In this document: one piece after another, positions 25,963 through 34,108 of the stretch | Layout of the letters: every line of letters begins with the position of its first letter | Position numbering within the stretch: position 1 is the first letter of the stretch | From: JBBDXS01 sp040902195 | GTDB taxonomy: Bacteria; Chloroflexota; Dehalococcoidia; DSTF01; RBG-16-68-14 | Reading direction: 5' to 3' | Assembly (NCBI GenBank): GCA_040902195.1 | Contig: JBBDXS010000021.1 | Location: forward strand, 1 to 56,258 | DNA length: 56,258 bases | The notes under the pieces: model-generated | Databases searched by the model: none | Told to the model about the DNA's origin: nothing | Seen by the model: only the letters and a program-made list of their open reading frames with translations | Position numbers and translations under genes: made by a program

Positions 25963-27174
25963 TTAGAACGTAATCGGCAGGCTCTTCAGCCCGCGCAGGA
26001 TGAACGTGCCGCCCCACTCGATGTCCTCGCTGGCGAGGCGGGGTGTGTTCGGCAGGCGCTCCATCAGTGCGCGAAAGGCGATCTGGCCCTCGGCGCGGGC
26101 GAGCGGCGCGCCTAAGCAGAAGTGGATCCCGTAGCCGAACGCGATGTGGCGGTTATCCTTGCGCGTGATGTCGAGTGCGTCCGGGTCGGCGAAGACTGCG
26201 GGGTCGTGGTTCGCGGCCGCGAGCATACAGAACGCGAGCTGCCCCTCCTCCACCGTGACGCCGCCGATCTCGATGTCCTCCATCGCCACGCGCCCCGTGC
26301 CCTGCACCGGCCCGTCGTAGCGCAAGAACTCCTCGACCGCTGATTCGGCGAGCGACGCGTCGTTGCGAAACAGCGCGAGCTGCTCTGGGTTGCGTAGCAG
26401 CGCGAGCATCCCGTTGCCGATCAGGTTCGTCGTCGTCTCGTTGCCCGCGGCGAGCAGCAGAATGCACGTCGCGAGGAGCTCCTCTTCGCTCAGCACTTTG
26501 CCCGCTTCCTCCGCTGCGATGAGCAAGCTGAGCAAGTCGTCCTTCGGCGCAGCGCGTCGCTCCGCGATGATCACCTGGAAGTACTGCGCCATCTCGACAA
26601 CCGCCTCGCGGCCGCGCGCCTGCACCTCCGGCGCCACCAGCGGGCCGCCCAGCGTCGCGACGATGTCGTCGGACCAGCGCTTGAAGTCGTCGCGGCGTTC
26701 CGGCTCGACGCCGAGCATCTCCGCAATGACGATGACCGGTAGCGGATACGCGATGTCCCGGATCACGTCCATGCTGCCTTTGTCGACCAGGCCGTCGAGC
26801 AGCTCGTCGACGATCGACTGGATGCGCGGCCGCATGTTCTCGACGACGCGCGGCGTGAACGCCTTGCTCACGAGACCGCGCAGGCGCGTGTGCTCCGGCG
26901 GGTCGGACGAGAGCATCGTGTTCGCCATCGTGAGCGGGCCGCCCTCCTGCTGCGATGCGAGCGCCTGCTGGACGAAGCGGTTGCGCGCGCGGCGGCGGTC
27001 GGCGGACATGCGCGGGTGCTTGAGCACGGCACTAACGTCGTCGTACCGCGTGAAGATGCGCCCTTCCAGCAGCTCGCTCCAGTGCGCCGGGTCTTGCTCG
27101 CGGAGCTGCTTGTACGTCGGGTACGGGTTGGCGTGGACTTCAGGAACGAAGGGGTTGTACTGCAGCGCGACCAT
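25963..27174 (-). CDS. Cytochrome P450
   Basis: A soluble bacterial P450 of 403 residues. The I-helix oxygen-binding motif is AAGNETT, the K-helix ExxR is EEFLR, and the heme-binding loop FGYGIHFCLGAPLAR carries the proximal cysteine near residue 350. It hydroxylates an unknown substrate and needs a ferredoxin partner not encoded nearby. Start: ATG with GGAG 5 nt upstream. A perfect palindrome GTTTGT-T-ACAAAC at 27185-27197 overlaps the leader and could be an operator. Confidence 0.95.
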   Translation of the reverse strand: MVALQYNPFVPEVHANPYPTYKQLREQDPAHWSELLEGRIFTRYDDVSAVLKHPRMSADRRRARNRFVQQALASQQEGGPLTMANTMLSSDPPEHTRLRGLVSKAFTPRVVENMRPRIQSIVDELLDGLVDKGSMDVIRDIAYPLPVIVIAEMLGVEPERRDDFKRWSDDIVATLGGPLVAPEVQARGREAVVEMAQYFQVIIAERRAAPKDDLLSLLIAAEEAGKVLSEEELLATCILLLAAGNETTTNLIGNGMLALLRNPEQLALFRNDASLAESAVEEFLRYDGPVQGTGRVAMEDIEIGGVTVEEGQLAFCMLAAANHDPAVFADPDALDITRKDNRHIAFGYGIHFCLGAPLARAEGQIAFRALMERLPNTPRLASEDIEWGGTFILRGLKSLPITF

Positions 27175-27184
27175 GGCGGCTCCT

Positions 27185-27197
27185 GTTTGTTACAAAC
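27185..27197 (-). promoter_or_regulatory. Candidate operator palindrome before the P450 gene
   Basis: GTTTGT-T-ACAAAC, 10 nt before the start codon, with CACATGTG at 27203-27210 beside it. No adjacent repressor gene is present. Confidence 0.35.
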
Positions 27198-27268
27198 GCC
27201 AGCACATGTGTTTGGCCGCTCGAATTAAACCCGCGCACGGGCACGATGTCAATTTCGCCCCGGCCTGC

Positions 27269-27274
27269 TAGAAT
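27269..27274 (+). promoter_or_regulatory. Candidate -10 of the lemA operon
   Basis: TAGAAT, 38 nt before the LemA ATG. The -35 (ATGTCA, 17 bp upstream) is weak. Confidence 0.35.
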
Positions 27275-27312
27275 AGCGTGGGCTCCTGGTGGCGCCCTGG
27301 GGGGTAACAGCC

Positions 27313-27927
27313 ATGATATACACGATCATCGTTCTCGCCGTTGTTCTCGGCGTCGTCGCGCTTTTCGGACTGTTCCTGCTCGGTACCTACAACGGCCTGA
27401 TCCGCGGGCGCGTGCGCTGCCGCGAGGCGTGGTCCGGCATCGACGTCCAGCTCAAGCGACGGGCCAGCTTGATCCCGAATCTCGTTGAGACGGTGAAAGG
27501 CTACGCCTCGCACGAGCGCGAGGTGCTGGAGAACGTCACGCGCGCCCGCGCCATGCTCGAGCAGGCCGGTGGCGCGCAGCAGGCCGCGCAGGCGGACAAT
27601 ATGCTAACCGGCGCGCTCCGATCGCTGTTCGCCGTCGCCGAGAACTACCCGGAGCTCAAGGCGAACGAAAACTTCCTCGCGCTGCAACGCGAGCTCTCCG
27701 ATCTCGAGGAGAAGATCGCGTTTGCGCGGCAGTTCTACAACCGCAACGTGCTGGACTTCAACACGCGCATCGAGGTGTTCCCCAACGTGATCATCGCGAA
27801 TATGTTCAACTTCGTTTCCTTCGAGTTCTTCGAGGCGGAGGAGGGCGCGCGCGCGGACGTCCAGGTAACCTTCGCCGCTCCGAGCGCTCCCAGTACGCCC
27901 AGCACGCCGCCAAGCACGCCCAGCTAG
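27313..27927 (+). CDS. LemA family protein
   Basis: A 204-residue protein with one N-terminal transmembrane helix (about 3-24) and a long four-helix region with the family signature YNGLIRGR..CREAWSGIDVQLKRRASLIPNLVETVKGYA and the late FYNRNVLDFNTRIEVFPNVIIANMF. The C-terminus is a Pro/Ser/Thr tail. LemA is commonly paired with an HtpX-like protease, as here, 13 nt downstream. Function unknown. The ATG at 27313 puts the membrane helix at the N-terminus. Confidence 0.93.
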   Translation: MIYTIIVLAVVLGVVALFGLFLLGTYNGLIRGRVRCREAWSGIDVQLKRRASLIPNLVETVKGYASHEREVLENVTRARAMLEQAGGAQQAAQADNMLTGALRSLFAVAENYPELKANENFLALQRELSDLEEKIAFARQFYNRNVLDFNTRIEVFPNVIIANMFNFVSFEFFEAEEGARADVQVTFAAPSAPSTPSTPPSTPS

Positions 27928-27940
27928 CGCCAGCTGCCCC

Positions 27941-28861
27941 ATGGCGGCCGAACAGCCCGTCCTGATTTACGACCGGATCGGCGCGAACCGGCGCAGCACA
28001 ATCCTCCTGCTCGCGCTGTTCGTCCTGCTGCTGGCGGGACTCTCGATCGTCATTGGTCTTGTCGTTGGGCTGCCCTACGCCTACGCGCCGCTTCTGATCA
28101 TCCCGTTCCTCGTCTTCGCGATCTTCTCGTACTACGCGTCGAGCAACATCGCGCTCGCCGTCTCCGGCGCGCACCCGGTGTCGAAAGAAGACGAGCCGGA
28201 GCTGTACCGCACCGTCGAGAACCTGTGCATCGGCGCGGGCCTGCCGATGCCGAAGATCTACATCATCGAGGACAGTGCGCCGAACGCCTTCGCGACGGGC
28301 CGCGACCCGGATCACGCCTCGGTCACGGTAACGCGCGGCCTGCTGCAGAAGCTCGACAAGCTGGAGCTCGAAGGCGTCATCGCGCACGAGCTCTCGCACA
28401 TCGGCAACTACGACATCCGCGTGATGACGGTCGTCGTCGTGCTGCTGGGGCTGTCGGCGCTGATGGCCGACTTCCTCCTGCGGCTGACCTTCTTCGGCGC
28501 AGGAGGCCGCGGTCGCAACCGGGGCCGCAGCGGCGGCAGCGCGGTACTGATTATCTACGCGGTCGCGATCGTGGGCGCGATCATCGCGCCCCTCGCGGCG
28601 CAGGCGATCCGCTTCGCGATCTCCCGCCAGCGCGAGTACCTGGCCGACGCATCGGGCGCGCTGCTCACGCGCTACCCGGCAGGGCTGGCGAGCGCGCTCG
28701 AGAAGATCTCGGCCGACCCGGAGCCGCTGGAGAGCGCGAACAAGGCGACGGCGCACCTCTACATCTCGAACCCCCTGCGCGAGCACACAAGCTTCCTCAA
28801 CAACCTGTTCGACACGCACCCGCCGATCGAGGAGCGGGTCCGGCGTCTGCGCTCCATGTAA
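27941..28861 (+). CDS. M48 family (HtpX-like) membrane metalloprotease
   Basis: A 306-residue zinc protease. It has two N-terminal membrane helices (about 22-65), the HELSH zinc motif, two more membrane helices, and the third ligand in QREYLADASGA. M48 proteins degrade damaged membrane proteins with the active site facing the cytoplasm. It is cotranscribed with LemA and followed 13 nt later by a GNAT gene. Confidence 0.93.
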   Translation: MAAEQPVLIYDRIGANRRSTILLLALFVLLLAGLSIVIGLVVGLPYAYAPLLIIPFLVFAIFSYYASSNIALAVSGAHPVSKEDEPELYRTVENLCIGAGLPMPKIYIIEDSAPNAFATGRDPDHASVTVTRGLLQKLDKLELEGVIAHELSHIGNYDIRVMTVVVVLLGLSALMADFLLRLTFFGAGGRGRNRGRSGGSAVLIIYAVAIVGAIIAPLAAQAIRFAISRQREYLADASGALLTRYPAGLASALEKISADPEPLESANKATAHLYISNPLREHTSFLNNLFDTHPPIEERVRRLRSM

Positions 28862-28874
28862 GGTCGCGGGCTAA

Positions 28875-29327
28875 GTGGAGATCACGCTACGTCCGGCCAC
28901 AATCGATGACATGCCGGCGATCGTTGCGCTGCTGGCTGCGGAGCATCTGCCGCCGAACGAGCTCGAGGACTGGATCGACCACGTTGTCGTCGCGGAGCGC
29001 GACGGGCGCATCGTCGGCGCCGGCGGCATCGAGGTGTATCCGGATGACGAAGCGGGCCTGGTGCGCTCGATGGTCGTCGAGGAGGTGCTCCAGCGCAGCG
29101 GGCTGGGCAAGCGCATCCTCGACTGGGTGGTGGCGCACGCGCGCGAGCAAGGCCTCCGCCGTCTCTCCCTCTTCACGATGAACGCGCGCGACTTCTACGC
29201 GCGGTATGGCTTCGAGGACGCAACGCTGGAGGACTTTCCGCCGTCGGCGCGCCATTCCGAGCAGTACCGCTTCGTGGCAGAGCACGGCCATGAATGGGAC
29301 ATCAAGGCGATGAAGCGAGACGTCTAG
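28875..29327 (+). CDS. GNAT acetyltransferase, ArsN2-like
   Basis: A 150-residue N-acetyltransferase with acetyl-CoA loop QRSGLGKRIL and the late DFYARYGFE block. The layout (LRPAT..D..AI..LL...LP, central VRSMVVEE, C-terminal PPSAR.SEQY) resembles ArsN2-type acetyltransferases. No arsenic genes are nearby, so the substrate is open. Start: GTG at 28875, 13 nt after the protease stop, likely the last gene of the lemA operon. Confidence 0.82.
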   Translation: MEITLRPATIDDMPAIVALLAAEHLPPNELEDWIDHVVVAERDGRIVGAGGIEVYPDDEAGLVRSMVVEEVLQRSGLGKRILDWVVAHAREQGLRRLSLFTMNARDFYARYGFEDATLEDFPPSARHSEQYRFVAEHGHEWDIKAMKRDV

Positions 29328-29372
29328 CGCTCCCTCACCCACCTCGACATTCAGTTCGAATTGTTGGAGGCA

Positions 29373-29464
29373 GATCGCCCCTCTCCCGCATGCGGGAGAG
29401 GGGAAGGGGGTGAGGGAGTGCGATCGCCCCTCTCCCTCGTAGAGGGAGAGGGGCTGGGGTGAGC
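29373..29464. repeat. Pair of CCCCTCTCC/GGAGAGGGG palindromic repeats
   Basis: Two elements side by side between convergent genes. The first has a perfect CCCCTCTCCCGCA/TGCGGGAGAGGGG stem, the second CCCCTCTCCCT/AGGGAGAGGGG. Both end in GGTGAG. They may also act as terminators for both flanking genes. Confidence 0.75.
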
Positions 29465-29477
29465 CCTAAGGTGCTCG

Positions 29478-30014
29478 CTACCCCTCGTCACACGCCAGGT
29501 CTACCGTGATGTTGTTTTCGGTGGCGATGGCTTCCAGGGCGTTGCAAGCCGTGGTGATGCCGTCGAACGCGGCGTTTAGCGCCTCGTCGTCGAAGAACGT
29601 GCCATCGGCCAACTCCTCGATAGTGAGCGTATCGGGGACGTCGTCCGCGGCCGCGTCCAGGGCGTCCGCGGCAGTATTGATCGCCGCCACGATGTCGTCG
29701 TGGGCGTCGGCAACTTCGTCCGGCGGCTCCAGATCGCCGCCCTTCGAGCCCGTGTCCCGCAGTGTGTCAGCCGACTCGGTCACGCTGTCACGCAGGAACG
29801 CGGCCAGCTCCTCGCCGCTGGCGTCCTCCGCTGGCTCCTCTGCCGACGCCTCCTGCGTGGCGAACGTCGCATCGTTCTCGTTCTGAATGGCATCGAGCTG
29901 TTGGAAGTACTCATCGAGCGTCAGCGTCTTGCCGCCGCCATCGTCGCTGCAGGCCGCGCCCAGCGCGGCGATTGTGAGAACTACGGTAAACGCGCAGATC
30001 GTTAGGAATTTCAC
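29478..30014 (-). CDS. Putative lipoprotein
   Basis: A 178-residue acidic secreted protein. A hydrophobic signal ends in ALGAACSDD, so Cys at about 23 is a probable lipid attachment site. The mature part is Asp/Glu/Ala-rich and helical. No family recognised. The GTG at 30014 is chosen because GGAGG lies 5 nt upstream. The longer frame adds non-signal residues. Confidence 0.78.
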   Translation of the reverse strand: MKFLTICAFTVVLTIAALGAACSDDGGGKTLTLDEYFQQLDAIQNENDATFATQEASAEEPAEDASGEELAAFLRDSVTESADTLRDTGSKGGDLEPPDEVADAHDDIVAAINTAADALDAAADDVPDTLTIEELADGTFFDDEALNAAFDGITTACNALEAIATENNITVDLACDEG

Positions 30015-30087
30015 AGAAACCTCCTTCGCAAGCGTATTGCGCAAGCCTAACCAAGCGCCCATGCTGGGTCAATCAGACGGCGGCTTG

Positions 30088-30119
30088 GGTAGTGGGTCAA
30101 GTCAAACTGACCCACTACC
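30088..30119. repeat. 12-bp stem inverted repeat upstream of the leader promoter
   Basis: GGTAGTGGGTCA/TGACCCACTACC around an 8-nt loop. The sequence GACCCACTA recurs in the terminator at 30327, so the leader cassette is bounded by related palindromes. Confidence 0.75.
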
Positions 30120-30124
30120 GCGGG

Positions 30125-30153
30125 TTGACAGCCATCTGGGGCGCGTGTAGCAT
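30125..30153 (+). promoter_or_regulatory. Promoter of the small ORF / ABC transporter leader
   Basis: TTGACA (30125-30130), 17-bp spacer, TAGCAT (30148-30153). Confidence 0.7.
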
Positions 30154-30177
30154 GGGCCTACCTTGGAGGGCATCTCG

Positions 30178-30297
30178 ATGCAGACCGATATCCTGGCTCT
30201 CACAAATGCGGCGAACATCGGCCGCCGGCCGTTGGCCGGGGGTAACGAGGCCGCAGTGGGTGGGATGAGTGTGCCCAGCCGAGGTAGCGACACGTGA
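30178..30297 (+). CDS. Small ORF (39 aa) in the ABC transporter leader
   Basis: A 39-codon frame from an ATG preceded by TTGGAGGG 8 nt upstream and by a consensus promoter. It ends 29 nt before an intrinsic terminator that itself precedes the ABC-2 transporter genes. The peptide begins MQTDILALTN and contains two Gly-Gly pairs. No homology is recognised. It could be a leader peptide for ribosome-mediated attenuation of the transporter, or a small product exported by it. Both are inference. It may also be non-coding. Confidence 0.45.
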   Translation: MQTDILALTNAANIGRRPLAGGNEAAVGGMSVPSRGSDT

Positions 30298-30326
30298 GTT
30301 AGCGCAAACCGGCCATCATTCGTCCG

Positions 30327-30358
30327 ACCCACTATCGAGCAGGGATAGTGGGTTTTTT
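30327..30358 (+). terminator. Intrinsic terminator / attenuator before the ABC transporter
   Basis: ACCCACTATC and GATAGTGGGT form a 10-bp stem with a 7-nt loop, followed by a T-run (TTTTTT with the closing T). It lies between the promoter at 30125 and the ATPase gene at 30390. Confidence 0.85.
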
Positions 30359-30389
30359 GCGTCCCCCGATCAGGAGAGGAGCACTCAAT

Positions 30390-31208
30390 ATGAATGCGTT
30401 ACCGCTGGAGGTGAGCCACCTCCACAAATCGTTCGGTGGCGGTGGCATGCCCTGGCAGCGCAACAAGGAGCCGTTCGCCGCGGTGACCGACGTCTCGTTC
30501 CGCGTGGAGCGAAACCAGATCTACGGCCTGATCGGCGCGAACGGCTCCGGCAAGTCGACGCTCGTGCGGATGGTCAGCACGCTGCTGACGCCCGACGCTG
30601 GCTCCATCCACGTCTTCGGCTTCGATGTGCAGGAGAACGAGCTCGAGGTGCGACGGCTGCTCAATCGCGTGTCGCCGGACCCGTCGTTCTTCCGCAACAT
30701 GTCGGCGCTGGAGAACCTGCTGTTCTTCGCGCGCATCTACGGCGTCTCGGGCGCCGAGATCCGCCGCCGGTCGGACGAGATCCTGGCGCGACTCGATATG
30801 GGCGGGCGGCTGCGCGAGCCGATGTCGCACCTCTCGCGCGGGCAGCAACAGAAGGTCGCCGTCGCGCGCGCCTTCCTTACGTCACCCGTGCTCATGCTGC
30901 TCGACGAGCCGACGACGGGCCTCGACCCGTCCAGCAAGCTCGAGGTGCAGCGCTTCGTCCGCAACGTCCGCGACGAACACGACGCGACGATCCTGCTCAC
31001 GACGCACGATATGGACGAGGCGGAGCGCCTCTGCGACCGCATCGCGTTCCTGGTCGGCGGCGCGATCGTAACGGAGGGAACACCGCTCGAGCTGCGCCAA
31101 CGCGTCGCCAACGGCAGGCCCGTGGCGGACGTAACGATGGAGATGGTCTTCCTCGAGATCACGGGCAAGCGGATCGAGGAGGACGAGGAGGTCTTAGTCC
31201 ATGGCTAG
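30390..31208 (+). CDS. ABC-2 transporter ATPase subunit
   Basis: A 272-residue ATP-binding subunit with Walker A GANGSGKST, signature LSRGQQQ, Walker B LMLLDEPTTGLD and the H-loop TTHDMDEA. It resembles DrrA-type exporters of drugs, lipids or polysaccharides. Start: ATG with AGGAG upstream, just after the leader terminator. Its 3' end overlaps the permease gene by 8 nt, so the two are coupled. Expression is probably controlled by read-through of the terminator at 30327. Confidence 0.93.
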   Translation: MNALPLEVSHLHKSFGGGGMPWQRNKEPFAAVTDVSFRVERNQIYGLIGANGSGKSTLVRMVSTLLTPDAGSIHVFGFDVQENELEVRRLLNRVSPDPSFFRNMSALENLLFFARIYGVSGAEIRRRSDEILARLDMGGRLREPMSHLSRGQQQKVAVARAFLTSPVLMLLDEPTTGLDPSSKLEVQRFVRNVRDEHDATILLTTHDMDEAERLCDRIAFLVGGAIVTEGTPLELRQRVANGRPVADVTMEMVFLEITGKRIEEDEEVLVHG

Positions 31209-32049
31209 TAACGTACAAGGACTTTTCGCCCCCGGCTCTTCGTGGTCGCTCTCCATGGCGTTCGTCGAGCGCCAGACGAACCTGTGGAAGCGCTACTGGG
31301 GCTGGGAGCTGGTCTGGTTGGTCTACGGCGTTGTGAACACGCTCGCGATCACCTTCATCGCAAAGCAGCTTGGCGAGAGCGGACAGACGTCAACCGAGGC
31401 GGCGAATAGGCTCGTCCTGTTCCTGCTGATCGGGACGCTTGTGTGGGCGTATCTCTCCGCAGTGCTGGACGACATCAGCCTCGTCGTGCAGTGGGAACGC
31501 TGGGAGGGCACGATCGAGCACACGCTGATGGCGCCTGTGCCGCGCGCGCTGCACCTGCTCGGCATGTCGGTCTTCGGCGTGGCGCACGGCGCGCTGCGCA
31601 CGGCGCTGATCTTCGCGATCGCGCTGTCCTTCTTCAACGTCGACTTCTCGCAGGTCAATCTGTTCGGGACGCTGTCGGTCATCGTCGTGGGGAGCGTCAG
31701 CGTCGCGGCGCTGGCCATCCTGGCAGGCGTGCTGCCGCTCCTCTATCCGGAGCGCGGCTCGCAGATGAGCCTGATGGTGCAGGCGTCGCTCTTGCTCGTC
31801 TCGGGCGTGTACTACGAAGTCGAGGTGCTGCCCGCGTGGCTGCAGGCCGTCTCGGTCATCTCGCCCGCGACCTACTTCCTGGACGGCATCCGCTCCGCGA
31901 TGATGGACGGCGACGGCGTGGTCGACCTGGCGGGAACGCTGGGCGCGCTCGCCGCGTTCGGCGTCGTGCTCGTGCCGCTGAGCGTTGCGACGTTCACGTG
32001 GGCGGAATCGTACGCGAAGAAGACGGGCAAGCTGAAGCGACAGGGCTGA
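31201..32049 (+). CDS. ABC-2 transporter permease subunit
   Basis: A 282-residue membrane subunit with six predicted helices in the ABC-2 pattern, including the late VSGVYYEVEVLPAWLQAVSVISPATYFLDGIR motif that marks this permease class. It works with the ATPase encoded immediately upstream. Substrate not determinable. Followed by a short array of GCTGAA-containing units (32050-32083). Confidence 0.92.
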   Translation: MASNVQGLFAPGSSWSLSMAFVERQTNLWKRYWGWELVWLVYGVVNTLAITFIAKQLGESGQTSTEAANRLVLFLLIGTLVWAYLSAVLDDISLVVQWERWEGTIEHTLMAPVPRALHLLGMSVFGVAHGALRTALIFAIALSFFNVDFSQVNLFGTLSVIVVGSVSVAALAILAGVLPLLYPERGSQMSLMVQASLLLVSGVYYEVEVLPAWLQAVSVISPATYFLDGIRSAMMDGDGVVDLAGTLGALAAFGVVLVPLSVATFTWAESYAKKTGKLKRQG

Positions 32050-32083
32050 TCGCTGAACGCTGAAAGCTGAATGCTGAAGGCTG
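32050..32083. repeat. Short tandem GCTGAA array
   Basis: About five consecutive GCTGAA/GCTGA units with 1-2 nt spacers directly after the permease stop. Confidence 0.6.
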
Positions 32084-32087
32084 ACCG

Positions 32088-32834
32088 CTACCTCGGCTTC
32101 GTCCCTACAAACGCGATCAGCTTGCCGGCGTCGCTGTGCTCGAACGAGACGGTGCGCGCGCGAAAGCCCGCGTCGCGTACGAAGCTGAGCCACTCGGCGC
32201 GCGAGAAGAGGTTGTAAAGGTGGCGGTCCTGCTCGACGTGCACCGTGCCGTCCGGCTCACGGAGCGTGTAAGCGAAATCGAGCGAGTAGTGCGTGTCCTT
32301 CGGGTTCGGGTCGGACACCCAGACGATGTGGCGCAGCGCGCGGCCGTCGTCGCCGTCCTTGCCGCCGCAGTGCGTGCCCGGCTCGAACGTCTCGGTCACT
32401 GCGTCCGGCGCGAAGATCGCGCAGCCGCCCGGCCGCGTGTGCACGAACGCGGTCTCGATCGCGGCGCGCAGATCGCGCTCCGCGATCATGTAGTTCACTG
32501 CGTCGTGGATGAAGACGGCGTCGAACTCGCTCCCGAGTCGCATGCGGCGCATATCGCCGACCAGGTGCGCGACCTCAGGATTGATGGTCTTGCTGAGCGC
32601 GACCATGCCGGGCGAGAGGTCGACGAGCGTCATCTCGAAGTACTTCTTGAGGTGATACGCGCTGTTGCCGCCACCGCTCCCCAGCTCGAGGACGGTGCGC
32701 GGCCGCGGCCTGGCGTACGTGTTCAGCGTCCGGCGGTGAAACCGCGCCTCCTCAGCGTAGTCCTCCGGCGCGGCGAAGAGGTGCCACCAGTTCGCGAGAT
32801 CGCGGAAGAGGCGCGGTTGATTCCTAGGCGTCAC
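32088..32834 (-). CDS. Class I SAM-dependent methyltransferase (copy 2)
   Basis: A 248-residue methyltransferase with SAM motif I VLELGSGGGN, the acidic end of beta-2 in LVDLSPGM, and GDMRRMRLG. It is a tandem paralogue of the upstream gene and closely similar throughout, including the C-terminal F.HSDAGKLIAFVGT block. Start: GTG at 32834, overlapping the upstream TGA as GTGA. Substrate unknown. Confidence 0.88.
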   Translation of the reverse strand: MTPRNQPRLFRDLANWWHLFAAPEDYAEEARFHRRTLNTYARPRPRTVLELGSGGGNSAYHLKKYFEMTLVDLSPGMVALSKTINPEVAHLVGDMRRMRLGSEFDAVFIHDAVNYMIAERDLRAAIETAFVHTRPGGCAIFAPDAVTETFEPGTHCGGKDGDDGRALRHIVWVSDPNPKDTHYSLDFAYTLREPDGTVHVEQDRHLYNLFSRAEWLSFVRDAGFRARTVSFEHSDAGKLIAFVGTKPR

Positions 32835-33583
32835 GTGCGGGTGCCAACGAACGCGACGAGCTTGCCTGCATCGCTGTGCTCCCACGATAGGCCGCGAGCG
32901 CGAAAGCCCGCCTCGCGCATGAAGCGCAGCCAGTCGCGACGCGGAAAGATGCCGTCGATGTGGCGGTCGTGGACGGCGCGAATGCGTCCGTCAGGCTCGC
33001 GCAACAAGTACGCATAGTCGACGGTGTACTGCGTGTCGTCTGGATCGGGGTCCCACGTCCACTCCATGTAGCGCAGCGCGCGACCGTCGTACGCGTCGTG
33101 TCCGCCGCAGCTCGTCTCGGGACGAAAGCCTTCGCGCGTATGGTCCGGCACGAAGAGCGCCGCGCCCCCGGGCCTCGTGTGCACGAACGCCGTCTCGATC
33201 GCGGCACGGAGGTCTCGCTCCGTCGTCATGTACATCACCGCGTCGTGGACGAACACGGCGTCGAACTGGCGGCCGAGGCGTACCGTGCGCATGTCGCCCT
33301 GCAGGTGCTTGAGGCCGGGGTTGATCTTCCTGCTCAGCTTGAGCATGTCGGGCGAAAGATCGACAAGCGTCATCTCAAACGTGCGTTTGAGATGTAGCGC
33401 GTTGTTGCCGCCGCCGCTCCCTAGCTCGAGCAGCGTCCGCGGCCGCGGCTTCGCGTGCTCGATCAGCGCGCGACGAAAGAAGCGCGACTCCTCCGCGTAT
33501 TCCGCGGGGTTGGTGAGGAGGTGGAACCACGGCGCGAGGTTCGTGTAGATCTTGGGTTGTGCGCGGCGTCCTTGTCGGGGCAT
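32831..33583 (-). CDS. Class I SAM-dependent methyltransferase (copy 1)
   Basis: A 250-residue paralogue of the next gene, with LLELGSGGGN, LVDLSPDML and GDMRTVRLG. The two probably arose by tandem duplication and differ mainly at the N-terminus and in the mid region around CGG (SCGGHDAYDGRALRYMEW against HCGGKDGDDGRALRHIVW). The start at 33583 lies 12 nt after a GNAT gene in a four-gene operon. Confidence 0.88.
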   Translation of the reverse strand: MPRQGRRAQPKIYTNLAPWFHLLTNPAEYAEESRFFRRALIEHAKPRPRTLLELGSGGGNNALHLKRTFEMTLVDLSPDMLKLSRKINPGLKHLQGDMRTVRLGRQFDAVFVHDAVMYMTTERDLRAAIETAFVHTRPGGAALFVPDHTREGFRPETSCGGHDAYDGRALRYMEWTWDPDPDDTQYTVDYAYLLREPDGRIRAVHDRHIDGIFPRRDWLRFMREAGFRARGLSWEHSDAGKLVAFVGTRT

Positions 33584-33595
33584 GAGCGCATCCTT

Positions 33596-34108
33596 CTAGT
33601 AGTTGTAGTCGTTACCGTGGAGCGTGACGCCGGGCTGCCATGTGATCTTCCCGGGCCCCGACACCTCCATGACCATATCGATCTGGCCCAAGTTGCGAAA
33701 GCCCAGCCTGTGATAGAGCGCGATCGCCTCGATGTTGCGCGCGACCGGCCGGATGCTCAGCAGCCGCACGTTACGCTGGCGCGCCTCCTCGATCCCGTGC
33801 TCGACCAACAGCGTGCCGATGCCCTGCGATCGTAGCTCGGCGCGGACAACGACGGGATCGATCTCGCCTTCGTCGCCGGACATGAGGAGACTGCACAAAC
33901 CGACGACCACGCCGTCGCACACCGCAACCCACGTCGCGGCGAGACGTCCGTCCTTGAGGTGGTGCTCATCGAAGTACCGGCCGGGGTCGTCCCCGCCGAT
34001 CGTCTGGTCTTCGTAGATGTCGCGGTGGCGCTGCGTCAGCTCGCGCCAGAGATCGCGGCACGCCTCGAGGTCCGATGGCGCGTAGGGGCGGATGGAAACG
34101 CCGCTCAC
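33596..34108 (-). CDS. GNAT family acetyltransferase
   Basis: A 170-residue GNAT with the acetyl-CoA loop ELRSQGIGTLLVEHGIEEA and C-terminal NIEAIALYHRLGF. The GTG at 34108 overlaps the TGA of the upstream GNAT gene (GTGA), which fixes the start. The longer frame has no homology. Second gene of the GNAT-GNAT-methyltransferase-methyltransferase operon. Substrate unknown. Confidence 0.88.
   Translation of the reverse strand: MSGVSIRPYAPSDLEACRDLWRELTQRHRDIYEDQTIGGDDPGRYFDEHHLKDGRLAATWVAVCDGVVVGLCSLLMSGDEGEIDPVVVRAELRSQGIGTLLVEHGIEEARQRNVRLLSIRPVARNIEAIALYHRLGFRNLGQIDMVMEVSGPGKITWQPGVTLHGNDYNY

Noticed and set aside
30160..30330. RNase P, tmRNA, SRP RNA or T-box in the ABC transporter leader
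   Set aside because: I compared conserved cores of these RNAs by eye and found none. The stretch is better explained by a small ORF with a terminator.
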